DNA from: Burkholderiales bacterium
Lineage (GTDB): Bacteria; Pseudomonadota; Gammaproteobacteria; Burkholderiales; SG8-39
Direction: 5' to 3'
Length of the DNA stretch: 64,000 bases
Assembly: GCA_027493935.1 (NCBI GenBank)
Contig: JAOSJV010000001.1
Coordinates: 1,054,001 to 1,118,000 of the forward strand
The number at the start of each line of letters is the position of its first letter. Position 1 is the stretch's first letter. Position numbers and translations under genes: made by a program. Below, in pieces: positions 9,086 through 18,465 of this stretch. The notes under the pieces are model-generated. The model was not told the DNA's origin. It saw only the letters and a program-made list of their open reading frames with translations, and did not search any database.

Positions 9086-10624
9086 TGGCTTGCGCCGTGA
9101 CTCCGCGCCTTCTCGTCTCCGCGGCCCACAAGTCCTCGGGCAAGACCACGCTCTCGATCGGGATCGCGGCCGCCCTCGCTGCGCGCGGGCTCGTCGTGCA
9201 GCCGTTCAAGAAAGGGCCCGACTACATCGACCCGATGTGGCTCGCGGCGGCGGCCGGGCGCCCTTGCCGCAACCTCGACTTCTTCGTCATGGGCCGGGAC
9301 GAGATCCTGGCGCAGCTCGCGACGCACGCGGCCGGCGCCGACCTGGCGCTCATCGAAGGCAACAAGGGTCTGTACGACGGGCTCGATCTCGACGGCAGCA
9401 ACAGCAACGCCGCGCTCGCCAGCCTGGTGGACGCGCCGGTCGTGCTCGTGGTCGACGCGCGCGGCATGACGCGCGGGATCGCGCCGCTCATCCTCGGCTT
9501 CCAGGCGTTCGACCGGTCGATCCGCATCGCCGGCGTGATCCTCAATCGCCTCGGCGGCTCGCGCCACGAGGCGAAGCTGCGCGCGGTGGTCGAGCACTAC
9601 ACCGACGTGCGCGTGTTCGGCGCCGTGCACCAGGATCCCGCAATCGAGATCGTCGAGCGCCACCTCGGGCTCATCCCGAGCTCCGAGAGCTGCGAATCGG
9701 GCGCGCGCATCGCTGCGATCCGCGATGCCGTGGCGGAGCAGGTAGACCTCGACGCGCTGCTCGCGACCGCGGGCTGGCGCGCCGGCACGCCGCGCGCGGC
9801 CGCGCCTGCGCCGCCGCCGGCGCCGCCCGCACCCGCGCTGCGGATCGGCGTCGCGATGGACCGCGCCTTCGGCTTCTACTACCCGGACGACCTCGAGGCG
9901 CTCGCGCAGGCCGGCATCGAGATCGTGCCGGTGAACATGCTCGCCGCGGCCAAGCTTCCGGAGATCGACGGCCTGGTCGTGGGCGGCGGCTTCCCGGAGC
10001 TCTTCATGGCCGCGCTCGAGGCGAACGCGTCGCTGCGCGCCGACGTACGGCGGGTCGCCGAGGCGGGAATGCCCATCTACGCGGAGTGCGGCGGGCTGAT
10101 GTATCTCGCGCGCAGCCTCACGTGGCACGGCGAGACGCGGCGCATGGCCGGCGTTATTCCCGGCGACGTCGTGATGCACGACAAGCCGGTCGGGCGCGGC
10201 TACGTGCTGCTGCGCGAGACCGGGCGGCACCCGTGGCCGCTCGGTGACGGCGCCGAGATCCGGGGCCACGAGTTCCATTACTCGTCGCTCGAGAACCTCA
10301 CGCCGCACGCGGCGTTCGCGTACGAAGTCGCGCGCGGGCACGGAGCGGACGGCCACGGCGACGGTATCGTGCTCGGCAACGTGCTCGCGTCGTACTCGCA
10401 TCTGCGCAGCGTCGGGGGGCAACGCATGGGCAATCCGCTTCGCGGCATTCGTGCGCAAGGTGAAGGCGGAGCACGCGGCGCGCGCCGCGGCGCGCAAGGC
10501 GGCGAGCGCGCCGGGCGCCGCCGCACGCCCGGCGGCCGGGACTCCGGTCACTCCCGCGCAGGCGGGAATCCACTCCGAGCGCGCACAGGAGGCGCTCGCC
10601 GGATCCCCGCGTTCGCGGGGATGA
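9085..10624 (+). CDS. dsrN: DsrN, cobyrinate a,c-diamide synthase-like siroheme amidase, with one frameshift
   Basis: DsrN amidates siroheme to the sirohaem amide used by DsrAB. The protein has the CobB/CbiA layout. An N-terminal P-loop ATPase domain carries SSGKTTLSIG, KKGPDYIDP and LIEGNKGLYDG. A C-terminal glutaminase-like domain carries AECGGLMYL and a GHEFHYS segment. The start is ATG 9085 or GTG 9097; the latter lies outside the preceding repeat. A run of six G at 10414-10419 has one base too many. Removing it gives the expected ending NAWAIRFAAFVRKV, with the stop inside the following repeat at 10622-10624. Unrepaired, the frame fuses artificially to the next gene. Confidence 0.9.
10547..10624. 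repeat. Dispersed palindromic repeat, family A, copy 3
   Basis: The 3' end of dsrN is made of a family A element: CACTCCCGCGCAGGCGGGAAT then, after about 35 bases, GGATCCCCGCGTTCGCGGGG followed by ATGAC. The repaired dsrN frame uses a TGA within it, so the repeat supplies the last residues of DsrN. Confidence 0.75.
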
Positions 10625-10647
10625 CTGCGCGGCGGCACGCAGGCGCG

Positions 10648-12093
10648 ATGGACTTCGATCTTGTGGTGATCGGCAGCGGCCCGGGCGGCTACAAGGCCGC
10701 GGTGAGCGCGGCGCACCAGGGTGCGCGGGTCGCGCTCATCGAGCGCGACCTTCCGGGCGGGAACTGCCTCAACCGCGGTTGCATCCCGAAGAAGACACTC
10801 GTCTACCTGGCGTCGCTGCTCGAGGACGTCGCCAATCTGCAGGGGCGCGGCCTCGTCGGCGCGGTGCGCGGCGACTACGCGGCGGCGGTCGCGCACAAAG
10901 ACGAGGTCGTTGCCGGTATCCGCGACAATTTCGGCTTCTGGCTGCGCAAGCTCGGCGTGCGCGTCTTTCGGGCCGACGCCCGCCTGCGCGAGGGTGGTCG
11001 CGTCACGCTCGCACCGGCCGCCACCGCCGCCGCCGAACCGGTGCCGGGCGAGATCGGCGCGCGGCGGATCATCCTCGCGACCGGATCGGCGCCGCGGGCC
11101 CTCGAGGCCCTGCCGACCGACGGCGCGCGGATCCTGGATTCCTCGCACTTCATGCGCACGCTGCGGGAGTGCCCGGAGTCGGTGCTCTTCGTCGGCGGCG
11201 GCGCGATCGGCGTCGAGCTCGCGTACCTCATGCGCCAGTTCGGCGCGCGGGTCGCGGTCGTGGAGCGGGGCGAGCGCCTGCTCGACATCCACACCATTCC
11301 CGAGCGGGTGAGCGGCGTGCTGGCGCGCAAGTTCGAGCGCCTCGGCATCGCGGTGCGCACCGGCGTGAGCGTCGCCGCGCACGCGGTCGATGCGCGCGGG
11401 GTCGAGGTGGCGTTCACCGACGGCGCCCGGGACCGTTTCGCTGCCGTGGTGGTCGCGGTCGGCCGGCAGCCGAGGACTGCGGAGCTGGGGCTCGCCGAGG
11501 CGGGCGTCGCGGTCGACGCGGACGGCTACGTGCGCGTTTCCGAGTACCTCGAGACGAGCGTGCCGGGAATCTATGCGGTCGGCGACGCCAGGCCCGGGCC
11601 GATGACCGCGAACGCCGCGCTGCACGACGCCAAGATCGCGGCGGCCAACGCGCTCAGCGGCAATCATCTGCGGCCGAACTACCTCAAGGTGCCGATGGTC
11701 ATCAACAGCGCGCTCGAGATCGCCGCCGTGGGCCTGACCGAGGACCGGGCTGAGGCCGCGGGATTCGCGCCCGACGTCGCGCGCTCGAGCTTCGGCGGCT
11801 CGGGCAAGGCGCGCGCGCATCACGACACCGAGGGCTTCATCGAGGTGGTGCACGACGCCGAGACGGGCCAGCTTCTCGGCGGGTGCATCGTCGGCCCCGA
11901 GGCGGGCGAGCAGGTCCACCTCCTCGCCGCCGCATGCCAGTCGGCGCGCGGGCTGTGGTTCTTCAAGGACATGAGCTACAGCCATCCCTCCTGGTGCGAG
12001 GAGCTCGAGACTGCGGTCGATCCCTACACCTCGGCCTTCAGCCGGTCGGGCAAGGAGATATTCGAGCGCGGAATCCTGGCGCCCTCGGAGTGA
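10648..12093 (+). CDS. Dihydrolipoamide dehydrogenase-like flavoprotein of the dsr locus
   Basis: This 481-residue protein is a pyridine nucleotide-disulfide oxidoreductase. An FAD-binding GSGPGGYKAA opens it, followed by the redox pair in GGNCLNRGCIPKK, an NAD-binding VGGGAIGVELAYLMRQFG, and a second FAD motif GIYAVGDA. Near the C-terminus, SHPSWCEEL takes the place of the usual HPTLSE-type motif of E3 enzymes, which makes it a divergent branch. Its place after dsrN suggests it reoxidises a lipoyl- or thiol-bearing partner in sulfur oxidation. That role is an inference. The ATG at 10648 is in frame with dsrN only because of the dsrN frameshift. Confidence 0.88.
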   Translation: MDFDLVVIGSGPGGYKAAVSAAHQGARVALIERDLPGGNCLNRGCIPKKTLVYLASLLEDVANLQGRGLVGAVRGDYAAAVAHKDEVVAGIRDNFGFWLRKLGVRVFRADARLREGGRVTLAPAATAAAEPVPGEIGARRIILATGSAPRALEALPTDGARILDSSHFMRTLRECPESVLFVGGGAIGVELAYLMRQFGARVAVVERGERLLDIHTIPERVSGVLARKFERLGIAVRTGVSVAAHAVDARGVEVAFTDGARDRFAAVVVAVGRQPRTAELGLAEAGVAVDADGYVRVSEYLETSVPGIYAVGDARPGPMTANAALHDAKIAAANALSGNHLRPNYLKVPMVINSALEIAAVGLTEDRAEAAGFAPDVARSSFGGSGKARAHHDTEGFIEVVHDAETGQLLGGCIVGPEAGEQVHLLAAACQSARGLWFFKDMSYSHPSWCEELETAVDPYTSAFSRSGKEIFERGILAPSE

Positions 12094-12207
12094 CGCTCGG
12101 ATCCAGGCACCTCCGGAAGCGGATGCGCTCCCGCGTGCCGAGCGCCTCGCGCCGCCGCACATACGTAGGTCCACCGGTTCCACCCTCCCACCCAGCAAGG
12201 AGCGACC

Positions 12208-12807
12208 ATGACCAGATTCCACCGCTGTCTCGCCGCTGGCACGCTCGCGGCAGGCGCTGCGTTCGCGTGCGCCGCCGCCGCCCAGCCCGCGGGCGCTGCG
12301 CCGAGCCCGCAGGAGCAGGCGCGCATGAAGAGCTACGCACCCGAGCTGCGCGCGCGGGTGATGAAGCTTGCGCCGGAGACCAAGGCCACGCTGCGCAAGC
12401 TCGAGGCGCAGCACCCGCGCAAGAGCGCAAACGCGACGATGCGCCAGGTGATGCAGGAGATACTCGCCGACTACCTCACCATGGCCGCAGGCGTCGCCGT
12501 CGACAACGCTGAGCAGGCCGCCGACAGCGCGCGGCGGCTCGCCAACCACCGGGTTCCGAAAGGCGGCCTGGTGGCTTACCTCCCGCTGGCGAAGATCACC
12601 GACGCAGACCTCGCGACGCTGCCCGCGTTCAACGACGTGGTCGAGGGCGGCGCGCTCAGGCTCGCCGAGGCGGCGGAGCGTGGCGAGATGGGCAAGGCCG
12701 CGCTCCTGCTCGGCGAAGTGCTCGCCGGCTGCGTCGGCTGCCACCAGCGCTTCCGCGGCGTGCCTGGCGCTTCGCCCTACCTCGCGACCGGCGACGCCGG
12801 GCGCTGA
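12208..12807 (+). CDS. Cytochrome c'-like monohaem protein
   Basis: This 199-residue protein has a signal peptide (residues 1-25, ending AAAAQ) and a single C-terminal haem site, CVGCHQRFRG. Placing CxxCH near the C-terminus of a helical protein is the mark of the cytochrome c'/c556 class. An AAGGAGCG ribosome site lies just before the ATG. It is periplasmic and could carry electrons or bind small gases. The gene stands 114 bases after the dihydrolipoamide dehydrogenase-like gene on the same strand. Confidence 0.8.
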   Translation: MTRFHRCLAAGTLAAGAAFACAAAAQPAGAAPSPQEQARMKSYAPELRARVMKLAPETKATLRKLEAQHPRKSANATMRQVMQEILADYLTMAAGVAVDNAEQAADSARRLANHRVPKGGLVAYLPLAKITDADLATLPAFNDVVEGGALRLAEAAERGEMGKAALLLGEVLAGCVGCHQRFRGVPGASPYLATGDAGR

Positions 12808-12917
12808 GCGCCCGGCCGTACCGCTGCAAGGGCGCGGGCGCGGGCTCGCGCTGCGCTTGTGCGGCGGCACGGCGTGATAGAGTCCCGACCCTCGGCCATC
12901 TTGCGGAGGACGTCTCG

Positions 12918-13409
12918 ATGAGTTACACGCTGCCCGAATTCCTGGCCCATGCCATCGCCATGGAGGAGGAGGCGGCCGAGCGCTATCTCGAGCTTGCCGA
13001 CATGATGGAGGCGCACCGCAACGACGATGTGTCCGCGGTGTTCCGCGACATGCATCGCTATTCGATCATGCACCGCGACGCGATCCGCGCGCGGGTCGGC
13101 GACACCGAGCTGCCGAAGCTGAAGTCGTGGCAGTACCGCTGGCGCACACCGCCCGAGATGGGCGACGAGGACGCCTTCGATTACCTGCTCGATGCCTACA
13201 ACGCGCTGCAATATGCCCGCACAAACGAGCTGCGCGCCATGGAGTACTATCGATCGGTGGTCGGCGAGACCGACGATGCCGAGGTGCGGCGCCTGGCGGA
13301 CGAGTTCGCCGACGAGGAGCGGGAGCACGTCGAGGCGCTCGACAAGTGGATCGGCCGCACCCAGCGCCCGTCGGCGACCTGGCAGAAGGACCCCGGACCG
13401 GTCAGCTGA
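12918..13409 (+). CDS. Ferritin-like (rubrerythrin-type) protein
   Basis: This is a 163-residue cytoplasmic helical protein. The pattern AMEEEAAERYLELA early on and DEEREHVEALDKWI near the end gives paired E and ExxH metal ligands of a ferritin-like four-helix bundle. It has no rubredoxin domain. Such proteins handle peroxide or store iron. It follows the cytochrome c'-like gene and may protect the oxygen-sensitive Dsr iron-sulfur proteins, which is only an inference. It is the last plus-strand gene before the convergent two-component pair. Confidence 0.82.
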   Translation: MSYTLPEFLAHAIAMEEEAAERYLELADMMEAHRNDDVSAVFRDMHRYSIMHRDAIRARVGDTELPKLKSWQYRWRTPPEMGDEDAFDYLLDAYNALQYARTNELRAMEYYRSVVGETDDAEVRRLADEFADEEREHVEALDKWIGRTQRPSATWQKDPGPVS

Positions 13410-13472
13410 ACGGCGTTGACCGTCGGTGCCCGGTGGCGCCGGCGGCGCAGCCGCGGCGCGCTGCGGGCGGCC

Positions 13473-14132
13473 TCACTCCTTGCGCGACCCGGCGAGCTTG
13501 CGCTCGACCGCGAACACCGCGGCCTCGACGCGCGACGAGAGATTCAGCTTGGCGAGCACGTGGCGCACGTGCAGCTTCACGGTGTCCTGGCTGATGCTGA
13601 GCGCTCGCGCGATCACCTTGTTGCTCTGTCCCTGCGCGAGGTGCGACAGGATCTCCCGCTCGCGGCTGGTGAGCTGGTTGAGCAGCGACTCCGGCGTGTT
13701 GCGCTTGCCGTCGAGGAGGTTCACCAGCTTCGCGGTCATGGCCGGCGCGACCACCGTCTCGCCCCGCGCCGCGCGCTGCACCGCATCCACCACCTCGTCT
13801 GGCTCCATGTCCTTGAGCAGATAGCCGCGCGCCCCGGCGCGCAGCGCGGCTGCGAGATCGGACTCGGCATTGCTCACGGTCAGGAAGAGGGTCGGCACGT
13901 CGATGCCCTCGTTTCTGAACTCGCGCAGCAGCGCGAGCCCGTCGCGCGCCGGCATGTGGAGGTCGACGATGGCCACATCCGGCCTCTGCTCGCGCAGCAG
14001 CCGGCGTGCGTCGTCCGGATCCCCCGTGACGCCGACCACCTGCACCGTGCCGCCGTGCTCGAGGAGCTCGGCGAGGCCCTTGCGGAACAGCGTATGGTCG
14101 TCCACCAGGACGACGCGGATCGGCGCGTTCAT
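13473..14132 (-). CDS. NarL/FixJ-family response regulator
   Basis: This 219-residue regulator has an N-terminal receiver domain with VLVDDHTLF (phosphorylation-pocket aspartates), the phospho-acceptor aspartate in VAIVDLHMP, and the lysine in GYLLKDM. A LuxR-type helix-turn-helix follows in the C-terminal 65 residues (LTSREREILSHLAQGQSNK). Its start overlaps the stop of the kinase gene (ATGA), so the two are co-translated. It lies tail-to-tail with the dsr-linked genes. Regulation of the sulfur genes is possible but not shown. Confidence 0.93.
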   Translation of the reverse strand: MNAPIRVVLVDDHTLFRKGLAELLEHGGTVQVVGVTGDPDDARRLLREQRPDVAIVDLHMPARDGLALLREFRNEGIDVPTLFLTVSNAESDLAAALRAGARGYLLKDMEPDEVVDAVQRAARGETVVAPAMTAKLVNLLDGKRNTPESLLNQLTSREREILSHLAQGQSNKVIARALSISQDTVKLHVRHVLAKLNLSSRVEAAVFAVERKLAGSRKE

Positions 14133-15345
14133 GCGCGGGCTTCCTGTTGCGCAGTCCGCGCCGGGAACCGGAGTGCCACCTGCGTGCCCTCGCCGACGCT
14201 GCCCGTGACCGACACCTCGCCGCCCAGCCGCTCGGCGCGCTCGCGCATGATCGAGAGGCCGAACTGCATGCCGAAGCGGGGGGTCGTGCCCGGCGCCGAT
14301 TCCGGTGCCATCGTCCTGCACGGTCACGACGTGCTCGTTGCCGACGAAGTCCATCTCGACCGTGACGTTGCGCGCCCGCGCGTGCTTCGCTGCGTTGGTG
14401 AGCGCCTCCTGGACGACGTGGTAGACGTGCAGCTCCTGCTCGGGCGTGAGCTCGGGCTCGGGCCCGCGGTTGTGAAATTCGGCGCGGATCCCGGTCTGCG
14501 CGCCGAAGCCGTCCACGAGATCGCGCAGCGCGGGCACCAGCCCGCGCGGATCCATGCGGTCGCGGAAATGGGTCAGCAGCTCGCGCAACCGCCCGTAGGC
14601 CGAGTCCATGCCCTGCTCGACGTCGGCGAGGTACTTCTGCGCGAGCGGATCGTCGCCAGCGCGGATCGCCTCGCTCAGGAAGGCGAGCCGCATCTTGATG
14701 TAGGCGAGCGTCTGCGCGAGCGAATCGTGGACCTCGTTCGCGAGCATCTGCCGCTCGTTCACCAGGGTGGCACGGATGTTCTCGCGCGCGAGGCGCGCGT
14801 TCTCGAGCGCCATGCCGAGATGCTCGCTGATCGACGTGAAGAGAAGCGATACCTCCGGCGGCACCGGCGCGTCGGCCGCCATGAAGAGGTTGTAGACGCC
14901 CATCACGCGCCCGCGGTGGCGCAGCGGCACGGCGATGACGCGCCTGCACCGGTCGCCGAAATAGCCGAGGGCCGTGGTCTCCCGGCAGGTCTCGCTCGCC
15001 TCGCAGATTTCCACCGATTGCTCGCGCGCGGCCTTGCCGCAGATGCCGCACGTGAAGGGGACATACTGCTCGCGGCGCTCGACCTCGGGCGGCAGCCCGA
15101 TCGCGCCGACGAGCCGCAGATGCGCGCCGTCCGGCGTCGCGACGCGCACGGCCCCCGGCGATCGCGCCCGCCAGGCGCGTCATGGTCGGCAGGAACCGGG
15201 CAAGCAGCCGCTCGACGTCCGCGTCGTCGGAAAGGCTGGACGTGATCTCCGAGAGCGCGCGCAGCGCCGGGATCTTGTACGCTCCCTCGCGCTCGGTCGC
15301 GCCCTCGGGCGCAGTGGTCGGTCTCGAGGCCTGGGTTCGCCTCAT
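14129..15345 (-). CDS. GAF-domain sensor histidine kinase (HisKA_3 type) with a cysteine cluster, two frameshifts
   Basis: Repaired, this is about 404 residues with no membrane segment. A GAF domain (residues 30-175) holds five cysteines: C99, C102, C114, C120 and C133. The dimerisation helix carries ANEVHDSLAQTL with His206 as the likely phosphorylation site. An ATPase domain follows (DDGTGIGAG, FGLSIMRERAERLGG). Two single-base insertions break the frame, in the C-run at 15152-15156 and at 14289-14291. Removing one base at each restores the family sequence. The cysteine set could bind a metal or iron-sulfur cluster, or sense redox or sulfur species. It is operonic with the response regulator. 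Confidence 0.87.
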
Positions 15346-15502
15346 GAATGCTCCCGCGGCGGGACCGCGAACGTTTCCGGTTGCGGGTAAGTGTGGGCAA
15401 TCGGGCGCGACCCTGCAATAGGGGGCGTCAACCCGCGGCACGAAGCACCCTGCCGGACGGTGCCGCGCCACGGCGCGTCGGCTAAGATCGCTCGCACCGC
15501 CG

Positions 15503-16183
15503 ATGACCGCAACCCGCCCGCTGACGTCCCAGGAGCGCGACCTGCTCGCGGCGTGCGCCGTCGATCCGCGATCCCGCGCGAGCTTCCTCGGGGTGGCGTG
15601 GGGCATGGCGGTTGCGACGCTCTTCGTCGCCTTCCTCGTGCTCGGGGTGCCGCTCAGCCTCGGCGGAGTGGACGTGAGCTGCTGGCCTGGGAAGGATGTG
15701 ACGCTCCTCGGCGTTGCGGCGGTGTTCGTCTTCTGGACGGCGATCGGAGCGCGCAACCACCGCCGGCACCGCGCGCGGCGCGCACCGTTCGAGGCGGCGC
15801 TGCGGGCCGATCTGGCCGGCGGCGTGGCCGGGGTGGAGCGGCATGCTGCGGTCGACGCGATCCGCGTGACCGCGCCGGAGCACGGCGAGCGCGCCTACTT
15901 CCTGCGGCTCGCCGACGATCGCGTGCTCTTCGTGGGCTACTGGAATCCGACGGCGCACGGCGCGTCCGAGGCCGCCGAGACGGGCGGCTTTCCGAGCACC
16001 GAGTTCGAGCTCGCGCGCGGGCCCGCCTCGCGCGTCGTGCTCGGCGCAGCCGGCTGCGGCGCGCCGATCGTGCCCTCGCAGACGTTCGAGCTGGGGCGCC
16101 GGTCTCCTGACACCTTGCGGCTGCCGGGCGCGGGCGAATGGGTGGCGACGCCCTGGAGCGAGATTTCTGCGACCTACCGATGA
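15503..16183 (+). CDS. Hypothetical inner-membrane protein
   Basis: This is a 226-residue protein I do not recognise. Two hydrophobic segments lie near residues 30-54 and 67-85, joined by a short loop. A basic stretch follows (NHRRHRARRA), then a soluble C-terminal domain of about 135 residues predicted to be mainly beta strand (AYFLRLADDRVLFVGYW). It is intact and divergent from the kinase gene, with which it shares a 157-base upstream region. No catalytic motif is visible. Confidence 0.65.
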   Translation: MTATRPLTSQERDLLAACAVDPRSRASFLGVAWGMAVATLFVAFLVLGVPLSLGGVDVSCWPGKDVTLLGVAAVFVFWTAIGARNHRRHRARRAPFEAALRADLAGGVAGVERHAAVDAIRVTAPEHGERAYFLRLADDRVLFVGYWNPTAHGASEAAETGGFPSTEFELARGPASRVVLGAAGCGAPIVPSQTFELGRRSPDTLRLPGAGEWVATPWSEISATYR

Positions 16184-16365
16184 CCAGTGCGGGCGCCCGT
16201 CGTCGCGGGGCGGTCGTGATCGCCGCTCAAACCACCGCACGGCGCGTCCAACGGCGCGCTTGACTTCGGCGCCCGCGACCCCTATACGCCACGTAAGTCC
16301 ATCGCCGTCTCGCGGCGGCGGCATGCACGCGCGGCGAGGGGCGCCAACACCAAGGAGAGAGACCC

Positions 16366-17105
16366 ATGAGGGGAGCCGTCGGATTCGCGGGCGCACTGCT
16401 CGCGCTCGTTTCGCTTTCGCTTGGCACGCCGGCAGCAGCGCAGAGCGGGTTCTACCTCAAGCTCGACTCCGGCTGGGCCTGGGGTCGGAGCGCCGGATTC
16501 CAGGAGGACGATCCGTCTTCGCCGGACTGCTTCCTCATCGTGAGCGGGACGACCTGCGGCGGCAAGCTGAACGACCTCGGCTCGTCGTTCGTCATCGGGG
16601 CCGGCATCGGCTACCGCTTCACTCCGATGTTCCGCGGCGACATCACCTACAGCCGGCGCGGCGGCTTCAACCTTAAGGGTTGGGACCCCGCGGGAACCTA
16701 CTTCGATCCGGACGTGACCTCCGATGCGATCATGGTCAACGGCTTCTTCGACATGCCGTACAAGATCGCCGACCGGGCGCAGCCCTACGTCGGTCTTGCG
16801 ATCGGGCGCAGCAAGAACAAGATGGACGCACTGAAGTGGAACGACCCGGGGTGCTGCAGCGGTGTGCTGAACGCGGGCGGCTCGAACACCTCCCACCGCG
16901 TGGCAGTTCACGCTCGGCATCGGGATCCAGGTCGCTCCGCAATGGATCCTGGATGTGGGCTACCGCTACTCGGACCTCGGCGAGTTCAAAGAAACCCGCC
17001 GGCTCCGACCAGGTCAACAATTTCACTGGAAGCGGGGTCACGACCTCCGCGACCGGGAAGCTGCGCACGAACGAGCTCCTGTTCAGCCTGCGCCGCGATC
17101 TCTGA
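16366..17105 (+). CDS. Outer-membrane beta-barrel protein (opacity-type porin fold), two frameshifts
   Basis: A signal peptide ends at AAAQS (about residue 26). The rest alternates polar and hydrophobic residues with aromatic-rich strands (SSFVIGAGIGYRFTPMFRGD, YVGLAIG), as in small eight-stranded outer-membrane barrels. Two single-base insertions break the frame. One is in CCC at 16892-16894 and the other in AAA at 16988-16990. With both repaired, the protein runs WQFTLGIGIQVAPQWILDVG, then GYRYSDLGEFKKPAG, and ends NELLFSLRRDL, giving about 245 residues. The final strand ending in a hydrophobic residue is typical of barrel proteins. An AAGGAGAG ribosome site precedes the ATG. The ligand is unknown. 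Confidence 0.75.
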
Positions 17106-17113
17106 CCGGCGGG

Positions 17114-18317
17114 TCATGCCGCCGCGCGCAGGGCGAGCAGGCGCCGTTCGGTGCGGTTTACGAGCAGCCCGGCGGCGACCCCGCCGAGCGCGGCGGCGAG
17201 CATGACATAGAGCGAGGCGTACCAGCCGCCCGTCGCCGAGACCATCAGCGCGACCGCCGGCGGTCCGACGAACTGGCCCGCGTTCGACCACTGGATGATC
17301 AGGCCTTGCAGGCTTCCCGATCTGCGCCGGCGAGCGCGCGTAGGCCTGCGAGGACGTGAGCACCGCGGGCGGCGTGATGCCGCCGAAGAACGAAAGCCCC
17401 AGGCACGCCGCGTAGCGCCAGCCGTCCGGCAGTGCCGGCGCGAAGATCGCGATGGCGCAGGCGCCCATCAGCGCGGCGGCCACGCTGATCAGCGTGCCGC
17501 GCGCGAGATTGCGGTGGACGAGCCAGGTGCCGAGCATCGTGCCGGGCGAGTTCACGCCGACTGCGAGCGCCGTCAGTGCAACGGCGGCGAGCGGCGAGGC
17601 GCCGCGCTCGTTCAGCAGGAACGTGGGCAGCCACACCATCAGCGCAATCCACTGCAGCGCGTAGAAACCCATCGCGATGGCGCACCACCACGGCGCGGGG
17701 TGGCGCAACGCTTCGACGATCGCGGCCGCGGTGCGCTCGGCGTGCGGCGCGGTGACCGGAAGCCGATCGCGCAGCCGCCAGATCGCAAACGCGACCGCGC
17801 CGATCGTTGCGGCTTGGCCCCACCACAGGCCGCGCCAGCCCACCGTCGCGATCACGAACGGCGAGGCGACGAGCGTAACGGCGAACCCGACCGGCATGTA
17901 CCCGCTCCAGAGGCCGAACGCTAGATTGCGGTCGCGGCTCGCGGTCACCGCCGCAATCAGCCCCGGCACCGAGACGACGAGCGCGATGAAGCCGGCACCC
18001 TCGATGAACCGCGAGACGAGCAGCGCCGCGGGGGATGCGGCGACCGCGCCGAGCGCCCCGCCGGCCGCCAGCGCGGCGAGCCCGAAGAAGCACGCGCGCA
18101 GCGCGCCGGCGCGGTCGGCGAACAGCCCGAAGAACACCGCGCTCGCGAGCGCGACGGCGTTGAACATCGATACCACCCAGCCGGCGGCGACGAGCGAGAG
18201 CCCGAATTCCGCGCGCAGCGGCGGCAGCGCGCCGGGAAGCTTGCCGATCGCGCCCGCGCCGGCCACGCCGGCGGCGAGCAGGACGGCGACGGCGGTCCAG
18301 GAGGTGCGGGTAGCCAT
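17114..18317 (-). CDS. Major facilitator superfamily transporter, one frameshift
   Basis: This is a roughly 400-residue, twelve-helix transporter. The MFS loop signature appears as FGLFADRAGAL after helix 2. Helices with GAGFIALVVSVPGL and GVNSPGTMLGTWL follow. The class resembles cyanate/nitrate-type or general organic-acid MFS carriers, and the substrate cannot be told. A one-base insertion at TT 17314-17315 breaks the last third. Removing it restores QIGSLQGLIIQWSN and an ending at LRAAA. It converges with the outer-membrane barrel gene. Confidence 0.82.
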
Positions 18318-18465
18318 AGGGACGGGACGCGATACGGCGCGACGGCGCCGTCCCCAATAGTACCGGCACGGGCGCGTTTGCTCGCCCCGGGCGGTCAGAA
18401 GCGGGAGAAAGAAGCCCGCCTGTCGAGCGCGCACGCGGGGCTGCGGCGCCCGCGCGAGCGCGCGC

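Noticed and set aside
7651..12870. A 1739-codon open frame on the minus strand
   Set aside because: It runs antisense to the dsrP-lpd genes, is rich in Arg/Ala/His from GC bias and has no family motif. It is a shadow frame.
13410..13472. A terminator between the ferritin-like gene and the response regulator
   Set aside because: The 63-base convergent gap is GC-rich, but no clear stem with a T-run is visible.
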